NCBI GenBank assembly: GCA_024803745.1
Contig: JANJXV010000037.1
Span: 2,913,001 to 2,977,000 of the forward strand
Length of the DNA stretch: 64,000 bases
Reading direction: 5' to 3'
From: Megascapheus bottae
Taxonomy: Eukaryota > Chordata > Mammalia > Rodentia > Geomyidae
Position 1 is the stretch's first letter; every line of letters starts with the position of its first letter. The notes below the pieces were generated by a model. It was not told the DNA's origin. It ran no database searches and saw nothing but the letters and a program-made list of their open reading frames with translations. A program made the translations under genes and the position numbers. Of the stretch, positions 1-12,127 are shown piece by piece.

Positions 1-179
1 CCCCTAACAATACCTGCAGTATTAGTTTTTCCTGATTTCCAGGTGACAATCCTTTCTCAAACACAAAGTGCTCATGTCCTGAACTGGACATAGCAGGTAC
101 TGGAGCTCCCCAAATCAGTCTCCAGACTAATATAGCCTTGGGAGACAGGCCCTTTGTTTTCTTTCCAGTTGATCTTGTG

Positions 180-345
180 TTTTGTTTATATTTAATTTTA
201 TTGTCAAGGTGATGTACAGAACGGTCACAGTGACATATGTAAAGATTGAGTACATTTCTTGATGAACATTGTTGCCCCTTCCCTCGTTTTTCTCCCATTT
301 TCCCTTCTCCCCTAAACCATCAAGTTGTAAAGATAATTTGTGCTT
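180..345 (-). mobile_element. L1 3' end fragment, inverted
   Basis: TTATTGTCAAGGTGATGTAC and GAACATTGTTGCCCCTTCCC TCG match the reverse of the L1 3' terminus seen at 11600-11750. Confidence 0.5.
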
Positions 346-479
346 CCACTTGGGATAAATCATCTGTAATCAGCAGAGGAAGATGAAATAACATCAATAC
401 CTCTATTTGAGCTATGGTTTCATTTCTCAACAGTACTACAAGACTACAAGGTTCACAGATGAATATATATATTTGTTGT

Positions 480-697
480 TGTTGTTTGTGTGGGTCATGG
501 GGCTTGAACTCTGGACCAGGGCACTGTCCCTGTGCTCTCCACCTCAAGGCAATCACTCTACCACTTCTGATTTTCCAGTGGTTACTTGGAGATAACAGTC
601 TCACAGGATTTCCTGCCAGGGCTGGCTTTGAACCATGATCCTCAGATCTCAGCCTCCTGAGTAGCTAGGATTAGACATGAGCCTCTGGCACCTGGCT
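480..697 (-). mobile_element. B1-like/Geo dimeric SINE, inverted
   Basis: Reads right (Geo) half first, then TCCTCAGATCTCAGCCTCCT GAGTAGCTAGGATT, the reverse of a 7SL/B1-like left half. Confidence 0.7.
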
Positions 698-1861
698 CAG
701 AAGCATATTTTTTAACACTACCTGCTAGGGGCTATCACCAGAGGCTTGTTAGTACCCAATATTGACAATGTTTAAAGGAACTAGAAAATAAACAAGGAGA
801 CATATGTAAGTGAGTTAGACTCACTTACACACTGACATGTGTGGCAAAGATCACAAATATAAAGACAAGCAAGAGGTTGCTGGAGTGCTATGAATAGATA
901 AAGAAGGCTTAAAGTAAAGAGTGAGTCCTGCTACTGGGAGAGAAGGAATCAGTTTTCAATACTATTTCTAGAGGAATAGTATGTAGGGTGTAGGTACTAG
1001 CAGATGCAAAAGCTCTGGAGCTGGGAAGAACTTGACTTAACCAACTGGAGCTCAGCTCATAGGGAAAAAACTATAGCAAGAAGTGGTATCACATAAGTAA
1101 GCAAACGCTGATATCATTCAGTGTCATTAGAAATTATTTACCAGTCCAGTTCTTTACAATGGGTTCCGCTTGGTAGGAATCATTTACATATTACATCATC
1201 AACCTGATCATTTTCCCTATTATATTGTTGAAGAAACCAAGACAAACTTTAGAGTACTTAACCTAGAGATTCCACCACATTATTGAATGTGGTATTTTGA
1301 GTCATTCCTTGGCCAATGCTCTTTTTCTGTCACAAACTAGCCTTAACATGGGATGCATGTTTCTCCTTTGCATCCTTTTTTTCCCCCCATGGAGAGATAG
1401 CTGTCTATAACCATACTATTCAGAGGCATTTCCACAGTGACTCTACTTTGGTTTTAAGGCAGTGAATACCAAATAACATCTTATCAAAAGGAAAACATAT
1501 TCTCAGTCAGAAAGAGACTTCCTATTAAAACCAATTCATTTTATCATTAATGAGGGAAAAAGTCCATCTGCTTAGGCAGTCAGTAGGTTTCCTTTACCAT
1601 TTCTTTATCATCATCTTTATGGGCATCATTCTTTTCACGTTGTGTTATCTTTCATCTGAACTAAAACCCAACGTAGATATGCCACTATTCCCATCTGAAC
1701 CCCTCAGGGACTTCTTATTGCTTGCTAGTTGTAGGCTTTCTATTGTTTTGCTAGGATTACTGTTTACAGTTCTGCCTCCAGTTATTCCTCTTTCTAGCCA
1801 CAACTCTGTGTTTCATTTATTCTCTGGCATCACTTACAAATTTGATTTCAAATGCCACTTT

Positions 1862-2056
1862 TTTACCAGTCCTGGGGCTTGAACTCAGGGACTGAGAGTT
1901 GTCCTTGGGCTTTTTCAAGGCTAGAGCTCTACCACTTGAGACACAGCACCATTTCCAGCTTTTTTTCTATGTATGTGGTACCAAGGAGAGGAATCAATCC
2001 TGGGTCTTTGTGCATGCTAGGCAAGCATTCTACCACTAGGCCAAACTCCTGGCTCT
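1862..2056 (-). mobile_element. IDL-Geo dimeric SINE, inverted
   Basis: Reads ACCAGTCCTGGGGCTTGAAC to TAGGCCAAACTCCTGG, the reverse of the right then left halves. Confidence 0.78.
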
Positions 2057-2827
2057 CTAGTGCCACTTTTTACTTGAGGCTTTTGCAACTTCTATTACAG
2101 CAGGATGGTTTTGATCTGTTACCTCTTTCCACTCACCTAAAACGCTTGTCTACTTATAACATTTTGATTCATTTCTAAGTGATTCATTAAAAAAAATCAT
2201 TTCTGAAGTTCTCTGCTGGATTTTCAACTCCTTGATGACCTAGCTACCTCTTACACTTTTTCTCTATTACCAAACATAAAGTCCTGTGCACTGAAGCTAC
2301 CAAGAAAATTCATCATGGTTACTTTGTTAGAGGAATTCGGGTTTTCGCTGTTTACAGTATCTGCACTGTAACACCCTCCTCCTTCAGCCCCAAATCTCAC
2401 TGCTTCTCTGCCTCCGTCATTTCCTGCTCTGCCATAGCCAAAGCTGCAGCTTTTTGATAAAAAGGAAAACTGTTCTCTGATAGTTTGGATAAACTCAAGA
2501 TGCTTATTATATTTCTTGAAAGTAGCTAAAGGACTAGAGTTTTCTAATACTTCCTTGATTTACTGCAAATGTTTTTTCTTTCTTGATTCAGTTCTTTCTC
2601 TCTATTGAAAAGAAATTTAAGCTTCAGGTTTTATATTCGTAGAATTCAGTGATGAATTAAATGCAAGATGCCTGAGTTCTGGGACACTGGTCACCGTTTT
2701 ACCCACAATGACATTTATTGTGACAGGATGGAGTGACCAGAGGGCAGGCTGAGCCTTGGATGACGAGCCATCCTATACCAAACTACTACATAATAGACCA
2801 TCTTCCAAATAGATGGTCATCTTCATC

Positions 2828-3040
2828 ATTATGGCTCATAGCCCTAATCCTTGTTACTCTGGAAACTTAAGATTAGATACTCAAAATTCAAAGCCAGCCT
2901 GGGCAGAAATGGCAATGCGACTCCTGTCTTCAGCTGAGCAGAAGCCGGAAGTGAAGCTGTGCGACAAGTAGCAGGGCACTAGCCTTGAATAGAAAAGCTT
3001 AGGGACAGTGCCCAGCCTCTGAGGGCAAGTTCTGGTATGA
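2828..3040 (+). mobile_element. B1-like/Geo dimeric SINE followed by CA repeat
   Basis: TGGCTCATAGCCCTAATCC opens a 7SL-like half, then the Geo half. The 3' end runs into the CA repeat at 3066. Confidence 0.62.
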
Positions 3041-3064
3041 GCGTGCATGTGCGCACATACATGT

Positions 3065-3065
<1 letters not shown>

Positions 3066-3101
<36 letters not shown>
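3066..3101. repeat. CA microsatellite
   Basis: About 18 uninterrupted units directly after a SINE. Confidence 0.95.
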
Positions 3102-3105
<4 letters not shown>

Positions 3106-3214
3106 TGTTAGCTAACATCCAACATTTCTCCAATATCTTTATTATGGTATGACAGATCCTGCCTGATTCTGTAATAACTTTGACCATCTGTAAATTTTAA
3201 AAAATTCCTTTGGT

Positions 3215-3410
3215 TGAGAACTTGGGTTTTGGCATTAGCAAGGAAGGCTCTGCCATTTACTGCTGGTGGAGCTGCAGGCGGATTTCTTAACTATCTGAGC
3301 TCCAGCTTCTTCTTTGAAATGGGAAGACTGATAACACATGCCCAGGAGGTTAAAGCAGATAAATAGAGAATAGTACACAGTCTCTGGCTCCGAGTAAGTT
3401 CACAGTGCCA
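3215..3410 (-). repeat. MIR fragment, inverted
   Basis: CTCTGCCATTTACTGCTGG, ATTTCTTAACTATCTGAGC and TTTGAAATGGGAAGACTGAT follow the reversed MIR order. Confidence 0.6.
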
Positions 3411-3635
3411 TATAACTGTTACTATTATTACTCTAGATTCCTTGACATTTACAATGCAGAAACAGTATGAAGAATCATACGGAGAGGATGCTGAGGGACA
3501 GGAGCCAGGAAGAGGTGGGAGGAAGCTTCAGGCAATGATTGTTTCAATGCCAGGTGTCTCTTCCCACAAGAGGCAGAGAGGCTATGCAGGGGGGAAATGG
3601 AGATGTGAAGGGATTTGGCTATAACATCAACACAT

Positions 3636-3636
<1 letters not shown>

Positions 3637-3685
<49 letters not shown>
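3637..3685. repeat. CA microsatellite
   Basis: About 24 units. Confidence 0.95.
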
Positions 3686-3687
<2 letters not shown>

Positions 3688-3883
3688 TCTAGTGTGAATA
3701 TAGAGTAGAGTCAGCTGTCCTGATGTCCTCTGATTCCTGAATGATAATAGTCACACTGCACCGTGGCCAAGGGATGCAGCTTTATTGATTGTGAACAGTC
3801 AGCATTGATTAGCTATTTCATACACCTTATAATACTTAATTTTCAAAAAGGATTGCCTGAATTGAATCTGAGCTTCTTGTCAG

Positions 3884-3909
3884 GTGTGTGTGTGTGTGTG
3901 TGTGTGTGT
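3884..3909. repeat. TG microsatellite
   Basis: About 13 units, 200 bases from the preceding CA run and on the opposite strand sense. Confidence 0.95.
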
Positions 3910-3984
3910 ATTTGGGGGAGTTTGAGAAGCTGCTTAATTTCTCTTAGCTTCTGTTTTTTCATTGATTAAAAATGGAGGTGCTGC

Positions 3985-4205
3985 TAAGCGTCGGCAGCCC
4001 ACGCCTGTGATCCTACTTAAAAGGCTGAGATCTGAGGATCTCAGTTCAAAATCATCCTGACAGGAAGTCCATGAGGCTCTTTTCTCCAGTTAATCACCAG
4101 AACGCTGGAAGAGGAGCTTGTGGTTCAAGAGGTGGAACATTAGCCTTGAGCACAAAAGCTACAAGCTATGACAGCACTCAAGCCTCTGGACCAAGCAAAA
4201 ACAGA
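3985..4205 (+). mobile_element. B1-like/Geo dimeric SINE, diverged
   Basis: CCCACGCCTGTGATCCTACT and GCTGAGATCTGAGGATC mark the left half; GAGCTTGTGGTTCAAGAGGT marks the right half. Confidence 0.62.
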
Positions 4206-4309
4206 CTTAACATTACCTAACTTGTGAGGTTGTATAATTTAAATAAAATCATATATATCATACCAATTAAATACTATCAGGCAGATTAGCGTTTCTATTG
4301 TTGTTTTCA

Positions 4310-4445
4310 TTAGTTTTTTTATACAGCTCTTATCTTTTAGATAAGTGAAATGAAACTTAAGGAGACCGAATTTCTGACTTCAGGTCATATAACAAGTAAT
4401 AAATAGTGCCAGGATGCAAGCCTGGGTTTGTATGATGTGAGAATC
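4310..4445 (+). repeat. MIR fragment
   Basis: GACTTCAGGTCATATAACAAG and GGATGCAAGCCTGGGTTTG match the 3' half of MIR. Confidence 0.55.
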
Positions 4446-4842
4446 TATGCTTTATTTTTCCATGAGAGTCAATGACATCAAACTTTGAGGAGATAGAGGA
4501 GATAACTTCTTCCAATATTAGAAGGGTTTTAATAATCTCTTTGAGTATTCCAATATCTCAAATGCATAATCATTAAATTTGTCTAGGTTCCTAAATGAAA
4601 GGGCAAACAATGTCTTTATGTTTAAATGTTTGAATAATTTATTTTCAGTTGAGTCTTTTTTTTTTCAATATGCAATGCCTTTGGTGGTTGTCACCTCAGT
4701 ACAGGAAGCCTGCTTGACATGCATCAATATATGGTGTTCTTATCAACAGGCTGTAAATGAGGCCCATGTCCCACTGCTTTGTTTGTAAAGCTCAGAGGCC
4801 AAAATCATTGCAGAATTTTATCTCATTTAAAGGTACTCTTTG

Positions 4843-5042
4843 GGCCGGGAGTTTGGCCTAGTGGTAGAGTACTTGCCTAGCATGCACGAACACCCGGGTT
4901 CGATTGCTTGGTACCACATACTTAGAAAAAGCCAGAAATGGTACTGAGCCTCAAGTGGTAGAGTTCTAGCCTTGAGAAAAATCCAGGGGCAGTCCTCAGG
5001 CCCTGAGCTTAAGCCCAGGACTGGCAAAAAAAATAAATAAAT
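4843..5042 (+). mobile_element. IDL-Geo dimeric SINE with perfect target-site duplication
   Basis: The left half begins GGCCGGGAGTTTGGCCTAGT, with tRNA-like A and B boxes (GTTCGATT). The right half (GTGGTAGAG...CCAGGACTGGC) is followed by an A-rich tail. The 14-nt duplication AAAGGTACTCTTTG flanks it at 4829-4842 and 5043-5056, so the insertion is young. Confidence 0.85.
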
Positions 5043-6497
5043 AAAGGTACTCTTTGTCCCCTTGCCAAGAGAACGAAGAGTAGCTTCTGTTTGCTCTAAT
5101 TTTCTGATATTTCTTAACTATTCAACCTTCCCTGCTACAGTTGATGGTTTCACTGTGATAGCCTGAATGATGGATAAATTAAGAATACGGACTCCACCTT
5201 GTGTTTTTCTACTCACCAGCTGGGGGAATGTTAGTAAACCACTTCTCTCTGTGGGACTCAACCTTCTTACAACACCAAAACCCAAGATTATACCTCCTCA
5301 AATCCTATCCATCAATCTGGGCTGTTCAAAGAGACCTATACACACCAGGTCCGAGCAAAGGCTTTTGAGAGCTTTACCATTCATCACTTGCTGGGAGAGA
5401 TAAGTTTCTATAAACGAACAAACAAACAAAAAAAACAGAAAGTAGCAAGTCTGAAGAATTGTTTGGCATTGGGCAGCAAATCCAAAATACTACCCTTGTT
5501 TCATTGTGTTCCCTGTAGGAAGTCATCTCTGATTTCTATATCTTCTAAACTTATTTCACTTAATTTCCAAATTCTCTTACTTAGTAAGAACTCACCAGAT
5601 TTTGTCTTTCTGGTTTCATCATTTTATACCGCCACTTGTACTTTTCTGTCTACATCTCTGCATGTTGTCAGGTGAATCTGTTTCTAACATGACACATTCC
5701 CACACAACAACAAATAGATAAAAGGACAACGAAAGTAATATACACCTCTAACTCTGACTCAAAACTATCAAAGGCTTCCCAGCTGCTCACTGACTGTGCT
5801 GTCTACACCCACAAAAGTGTCCTTCTCAGAGAAGAGTGAGCCAAGTTGGACTGAATCCCACTGTATCTCCCAGCTCTAAGGATGGTCTGTAACTTCTCCT
5901 CACTCTGCAATATCCTACTAACTGCATGTTCGCCTTTGATCTGTCTTGGATTTTCTTGTTTGTGAAACTTGAACCAAGCTATTCTGATCTCTCTAATAAG
6001 TTATCCACACGATCTAGGTCCTTGCAGAAATAACCATAATAATCTCCATGGGTACTCTCAGGCCTATACATTAAAAAGAAATGTATGAAGTATTAAGATG
6101 TATGTAAACCAAACACCACTATCAATGGCAGTAAAACAAGATAGAGACAAGGATATATTTACGGATTGTGTCTGGATGTAATAAAAATGAAACAACTTAA
6201 TGAACCTCTTCAAGAATTCAAGGAATAATTGTCATCAAATTATCCATACATTTATCTTAAATTGAGTAAACTTGTTTAATAAGTATCAGTATAACAACAT
6301 CATTGGTGTATCCCAACACCAGTGACAGGCATTGTGTTAGGTGCTAAAAGGCAACATAAACTTAGAGCTTGTTTTGAGAATCTATATGCCTCACCTTGAA
6401 ATTTAATAAGAGATTCTGCATCGGTGTAATTCTAGGGTGTCTTTACTGTTGAGTTCCTTGGTTTTGGTTAGCGTAGTGAGCCTGAACTTGTGATCAA

Positions 6498-6500
<3 letters not shown>

Positions 6501-6548
<48 letters not shown>
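6501..6548. repeat. CA microsatellite
   Basis: 24 units without interruption. Confidence 0.95.
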
Positions 6549-6554
<6 letters not shown>

Positions 6555-7399
6555 CCAGCTGGAATCTGGTGAGTTACTGAGGAGTACTGGAAGTATCCCA
6601 AGAATATAATGAAACATCATACTCACAAAGGCTCTGAACTACTTATCTGCATCTTTTAACTTTCCCTTTCCTTGGCCACGTATAAACCACACTGAAAGCA
6701 TTTTTACTGTAGTGTCAATACTTAAGGCAAAATAAAAATCCTTTGACTGTCATGTAATCTGGTCTTTTCCTTAAGAATCTAGACATATGCATACAGTTTT
6801 TAATATATTTCTCAAACTTAAAGCTTATAAGGTTAAACAAAAAAACAATTGCTGCTCTAATGTGGGACTGTAAAGATAGTTACAACAATATTAATTTATG
6901 AAAAAATAAAAAATTCTTAAATCTTGGCTTGCCTCTGATTAATTGTCAGTTTATTTCAGACATAAATGTCGTATCCTATTGCTTTTTACCAACCAAGGAC
7001 CCATTGTAGAGACACTATTTCTTCAGATAAGATCTTTCCTTCCTTCAAAGAGCTTTATGGATATTGTGTCACACAGTACAATTGAAGAAATGTCCTTCTG
7101 TTCATTTGCTGACTCAAAATGTAGTCCATGTGAATCTGAGCAAATGGCCAATATGTTGGAGCAGGACTGAATCTGGTCAGAAATCAGAATTTCTTCACTC
7201 AATAGAGTTGTGGAACAATCACTGTTCTAGGCCTTGGGATTGCTGTTTTTCAGCATCTGTCTTGTGCCCAAGTATAATGCAAGGGGAAAAGAACTTTCCA
7301 TTTGGAAACTGACTTGACAAGCTCAGCATCTCACAGCCAGTGGTCATGTCTCACATATAGAAGCATCCAAGGGTTAGAGCATCTGAAAGCTGGCAAATT

Positions 7400-7510
7400 A
7401 GGTTAGAATCTTGATATCAGCACTTGCTGCAGAACTCTAGGCAATTGATTTAAGCTCTTGATCCTTATTTTCCTTATTGGTAAAACTGATTGTTTTCCTA
7501 GGGCATCTTT
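7400..7510 (-). repeat. MIR-like fragment, inverted
   Basis: AACTCTAGGCAATTGATTTAAGCTC and TTCCTTATTGGTAAAACTG resemble reversed MIR. Confidence 0.4.
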
Positions 7511-8056
7511 TAGCAAACTACAGAACTATAAGCCATGTTCAGCCATCAACCTAATTTTTGCATGATCCTTGAGACATATACATTTTTAAATGCATAAAAA
7601 AGCATTAAAAACAACAACCACATTTAATAAAGTTTAAAAATAAAACCAAGGAATAAATGAATGCAAGAGTGATTTTTGTGACCTCAGAACCTAAATTACT
7701 GACAGCCAGCCCTTCATGGGAAAAGTTCAGTGGTGATAGGAAAAGATGGGAAACTCTTGACTTAAGACCAGAATGCTTTCTTACAAACCCTCATGGCTTC
7801 TTTCCACAGAATAATCTTCAGAAAATTAGTTAACCTCATATCTAATATTCCTAATATGTCAGGTAGAGATAATAATAGTACATATTTTACATGATGTAAT
7901 GTTATATGTTAACATTAAAATGCTGCTATTGGAATCTGGCAAACAGTAAACATTTATGAACTATTAGTTATTATGGCACCAAGATTTGAACTCAGGGTCT
8001 GGTGCTCACTTTGCCTGCTTGCTTGGTTGGTGCCTTTCCACTTAAGTACACCTTGA

Positions 8057-8254
8057 GGTGCCAAGTTTGGCCTAGTGGTAGAGTGCTTGCCTAGCATGCA
8101 CGAAGACCCAGGTTCAACTCCTCAGTATCCACATACATAGAAGAAAGCTGGAAGAGGTGCTATGGCTCAAGTGGTAGAGAGCTCTAGCCTTGAGAAAGTC
8201 CAAGGACAGTTCTCAGGCCCTGAGTTCAAGCCCCAGGACTGACAAAAAAATACT
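8057..8254 (+). mobile_element. IDL-Geo dimeric SINE with target-site duplication
   Basis: Full-length copy flanked by TTAAGTACACCTTGA at 8042-8056 and 8255-8269. Confidence 0.82.
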
Positions 8255-8334
8255 TTAAGTACACCTTGAACACAGTTTCCTCGCTCCCTGCTTCCCATCC
8301 CGCCCCCTCTTTCTTTCTCCTTTTTGATGCTTAT

Positions 8335-8447
8335 TTTGGAGATGGAGACCTTAAGACTTTCCTGCCAGGGCTAGTTGTGAATCTCAAGTCTCCAGATCTC
8401 AGCCTCCTGAGTAGTTAATACAGGTGTGAGCCACTGATACCTAGCTT
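8335..8447 (-). mobile_element. B1-like SINE half, inverted
   Basis: Contains CCAGATCTCAGCCTCCTGAG and GTGAGCCACTGATACC; no right half is seen. Confidence 0.6.
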
Positions 8448-8611
8448 AAGTGTTCGCTTTTCTTATTAATGTTGTCATTATCACCATCATCAAATCATCA
8501 AACATATTGTAAATATTAAAAGGGAAAATGCATATGAAACATCTAGATGTCTAGAACACAGAGTCCAGGCTACTCTTAGGCTTACACACCTCCACTTCTG
8601 TTTTTTTTTTT

Positions 8612-8734
8612 TGCTAGTTAATTGGAAATTGAGTCATAAACTTTTGTGCCCAGGCTGGCTTCAAACAATGATCCTCCGATCTCAGCCTTCTGAGTACCTA
8701 GTATTACAGGTATGAGCCACCAATATCTAGCTTG
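8612..8734 (-). mobile_element. B1-like SINE half, inverted
   Basis: Contains GATCTCAGCCTTCTGAGTAC and ATTACAGGTATGAGCCACC; only the left half is seen. Confidence 0.62.
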
Positions 8735-10219
8735 AGTTACTAATTTTTTGGTGCAATAGTCTGAGATCTTTAAAAAAATTTCCAGCAAAAAATTTTCCCT
8801 GTGAAACATCTCCAAAGGCATATGATTCAATATTTTTCCTCATTACTCTTAAAAATGGAATCACTGATGAACACTATGCAATTGGAGAAACATTAAGATG
8901 AAATGTAAGTACAGCTTAAATAAAAATATATATAAAAACTGAGAGTTTTCAGAAGCTATGCAACTTAATCACATGCTGTCTTCATAATCTGTGTCAATGT
9001 TACTGAATTAACACCATTGTTTCCTATGTTCCTTAGCTGTTTGCATTTTCATTGGCTATGGCAGTCATGTAAAACCACTCTGAATCTAAACAACAGCCAA
9101 TCCGACTCCTGTTTTAGATTGTGATACAGTGTGATCGGGTTCTGCTTGGTAGTTTGCCAGCTATGTGGCAGCTTGTGTTAGGAAAACTCAAAGATAAGAT
9201 TTACATGGCACATAGAGGAAAGAGACCCAGCAGAGTACCTGAATCCTAAAACATTATTAATTCAGAGTGCTTCAAACCCCCAAGTAGCAAATTGACCGGC
9301 TTTATCACAGTAGAATCCCTGCTTTTCCTTATGAATCCCAAAGCCATTTCCCCTGGAAGAAACTGCTAATACTTAAGAAAGTAAAAACAAATGTAGGGAT
9401 GCCATTCCTTATACTAACACATGATCAATCACTGTGTACAAAGAGCTTTTTTATCTTTCTACATTGTACAAGGACAATGCTAAAAAATTCGCTATGATGT
9501 CTTGCATTAGTCTTCCCATAAATCACAAATATTCACACTGCCTAACCTTATAGCCTATTTGCATCTACTGCCTAAAAACTAAGTGAGCTAAAGCAGATTT
9601 CAGTCCTACATAAAATGACAGGGTAGTATGTAGACATAATGATTCCTTTCATGAACTAACTTTGAAATGTCACCTATTTTTGTAGTCAGCTTACTCCCTC
9701 TGATCCTGTACCACTGTGCTATTAACAGCTTTCTCTAAACATCACTCAGTGCTCTTTACTCAAATGAGCTTTGTCATTGCCTTTGGTCTAAACCAAATTA
9801 AAAATCAGCTCTGATCTGATCATACCAGCTTTGCTTTCAACCATGTCCTGGCTCCTCACTAAACACTGCTGGAGGTGCCTCTGCTGAGATCTGGCAGATT
9901 CTGAAGCCAGCTCTGCTCTAGAAAGGAATCTTTTGAAGGCTGTTGGCTGCTCTCATAGATCTCCCACTGCAATTTAAACAATGGGTTCCTACACAGGGGT
10001 TATGTTTGTTTGGTTAGCACTTTTTTCCATGAAGCTTGGTCATCAACAGTTGACTGGTTACAAATGCAATCTTGAGACCAAATGGCTATAGTCCAATGAT
10101 CCCAGCTTCTTGTCCACAGATTCCTGCCAAGGAGAACTGTAGTCATATTTGCCCAACTCTTCAGGCTTCTAGGCATTTGAAGAAAACTGAAAAGCAACCG
10201 ACCCTCTGATTTTGGGTGG

Positions 10220-10420
10220 AAAGGCAGTGTGACATGGAAAGAGGACTCATGGTTCTCTAATAAGACAACTCTGACACAAGTCTATATTCTGCCTCTTCAT
10301 ATTTCAGTGTCTGTCTCTTTACCCCTCTCATTCCTCAGGGAGGGGGGGTTATAACACTAACCATGAGTCTACTGGGAGTTTGTAATAGTACAGTGTATGT
10401 GAAAGCACTTGGAAGATTCT
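10220..10420 (-). repeat. MIR-like fragment, inverted
   Basis: The order of a CTGCCTCTTC stretch, CCTCATTCCTCAGGGAGG and GTATGTGAAAGCACTTGG resembles reversed MIR. It is diverged. Confidence 0.4.
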
Positions 10421-10639
10421 AATTATGATGATGGTGATTGTGATGATATAGTAATAGCTGACATTTATTGACTGCTTATCTACATCAGCACCAACACAAA
10501 AATATTTAGTGATTCAAGTCATAATTTGATATCCAAGAAAAATTGTTGCTTGGGTTTTAAAGGAAATAAATGAATGATATACAAACTGTATTTACAATAT
10601 ATATCCTATTAAGTAATATTAAGGAACATTTCAATAAAT

Positions 10640-11750
10640 AATATTGTATATGATCCTATGCATGTAATTGTTGACCCTTTGGGATCCTCTCTTAATAATA
10701 TCCTCTTTTGGTCTCACTGTGTGAATCTAGGGGCTTGTATAATGAATGTATCATTTACTGGTAGTGATTTTTTTGTCTTTTACTACCCAGTATGTTTACT
10801 TGTAGATTTAGTTACCACCAATGAGGGAAACCATGAAGCCTATGTTACTTGGGTCTGGCTAACTTGTCTTACCATAATTTTTCCAGGTCTTTCCATTTCC
10901 TTAAAAATGGTACAATATCATTCTCTCTGATGGAAGCGTAGAATTCCATTGTTTATATTTACCACATTTTCTCTATCCATTTGTACAGTGAGGGCCATTT
11001 GAGTTGATTTTATTTCTTGGCTATGGTAAACAATGTTGCAATGAATATGATTGTGAAGGTAGCTTCAGTGACGCTTTGTTTGTGGTCAATTTGATAAATG
11101 CTTGGGAGTGGAATTGGTGGGTCCAGGGAATTTCTTTGTTTAGTCTTTTGAAGAATTTCCATACTGCTTTCCAGAGTGATTGAACAAGTTTATCTCCCAC
11201 CAACAGTGTGATATAGTTCCGTTTTGGTCACATCCACATAGCACCTGTTATTATTAGTGTTTTTGTGTGTTTGTATTTTATAATGGCCATTCTTACTGGG
11301 ATCAAATGGAATCTCAGTGTTTTTTTTTAAATCTTATATAGATATGATTTACTTTTGCTACTGTTGTTTTGTTTTGCAACTATTTTATAGCCAGAGATAA
11401 TGAACTCGAAAAAATGGAAACAGGAGGTTCTTTTCTTTTTCCTTCATTACTGATTTTGTTTTCTGTAACTTTTGTCTTGTCTGTAAGTTTATCTGTTTTG
11501 GGAAAAGTAAGGGAGGGGACACAGAAAGGGTAAGACAAAGGGTAAACAAATGCAGCAATGATGCTCACTAGACACTGTTGAAAATGAATTACACAACTTG
11601 TAGGTAGGGAGAGGAAGGAAAAACTAGAAGAAAGTGATAAAAGGAGTGACACTTCAGAAAGTAATGTATGTATTATCTGACTTATGTAACTGTAACCCCT
11701 CTGTAGATCACTTTTACCATAACAATATATATTTTTAAAAAATGAAATTT
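10640..11750 (+). mobile_element. L1 3' portion
   Basis: CTATCCATTTGTACAGTG, TTCTTGGCTATGGTAAACAA, CCCACCAACAGTGTGATATA and ACTGGGATCAAATGGAATCT are hallmarks of the L1 3' region. The last 100 bases (CTGTAACCCCTCTGTAGATC, then an A-rich end) look like an L1 3' terminus. No intact ORF remains. Confidence 0.6.
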
Positions 11751-11942
11751 ATAAAAGATATTTAATTATTGTTAGTTTCCATTCATTGTTAAACTTTAAC
11801 AAAACATGGCTTGGGACGTAGTTCCGTGATAGAATGCTGAAATAGTATGAACAAAGATTGTGAGTTCAAGGACTGCAAATATATGCGTATGTGCATCTGA
11901 AGTATAAGTGATTTGAAATAGCTTACAAGAATATTATCTATG

Positions 11943-12127
11943 GGGCCAGGAGTTTGGCCTAGTGATAAAGGTGCTTGCTTAGCATGCACAAAAACCCGGG
12001 TCTGATTCCTTGGTTCCATTTACCTAGAAAAAGCTGGAAGTGGTGCTGTGGCTCAAGTGGTACTAGCCCTGAGAAAGTCCAAGGACAGTGTTCAGGCCCT
12101 GAGCTCAAGCCCCAGGACTGGAAAAAA
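11943..12127 (+). mobile_element. IDL-Geo dimeric SINE
   Basis: Starts GGGGCCAGGAGTTTGGCCTA and ends CCCCAGGACTGG plus A run; the right-half A box has a small deletion. Confidence 0.78.

Noticed and set aside
1550..2178. Two plus-strand ORFs of about 110 codons
   Set aside because: The second runs through an inverted SINE, and the first has no recognisable homology or splice context.
3060..3690. Regularly spaced repeats resembling an array
   Set aside because: They are dinucleotide microsatellites, not a CRISPR-like array.
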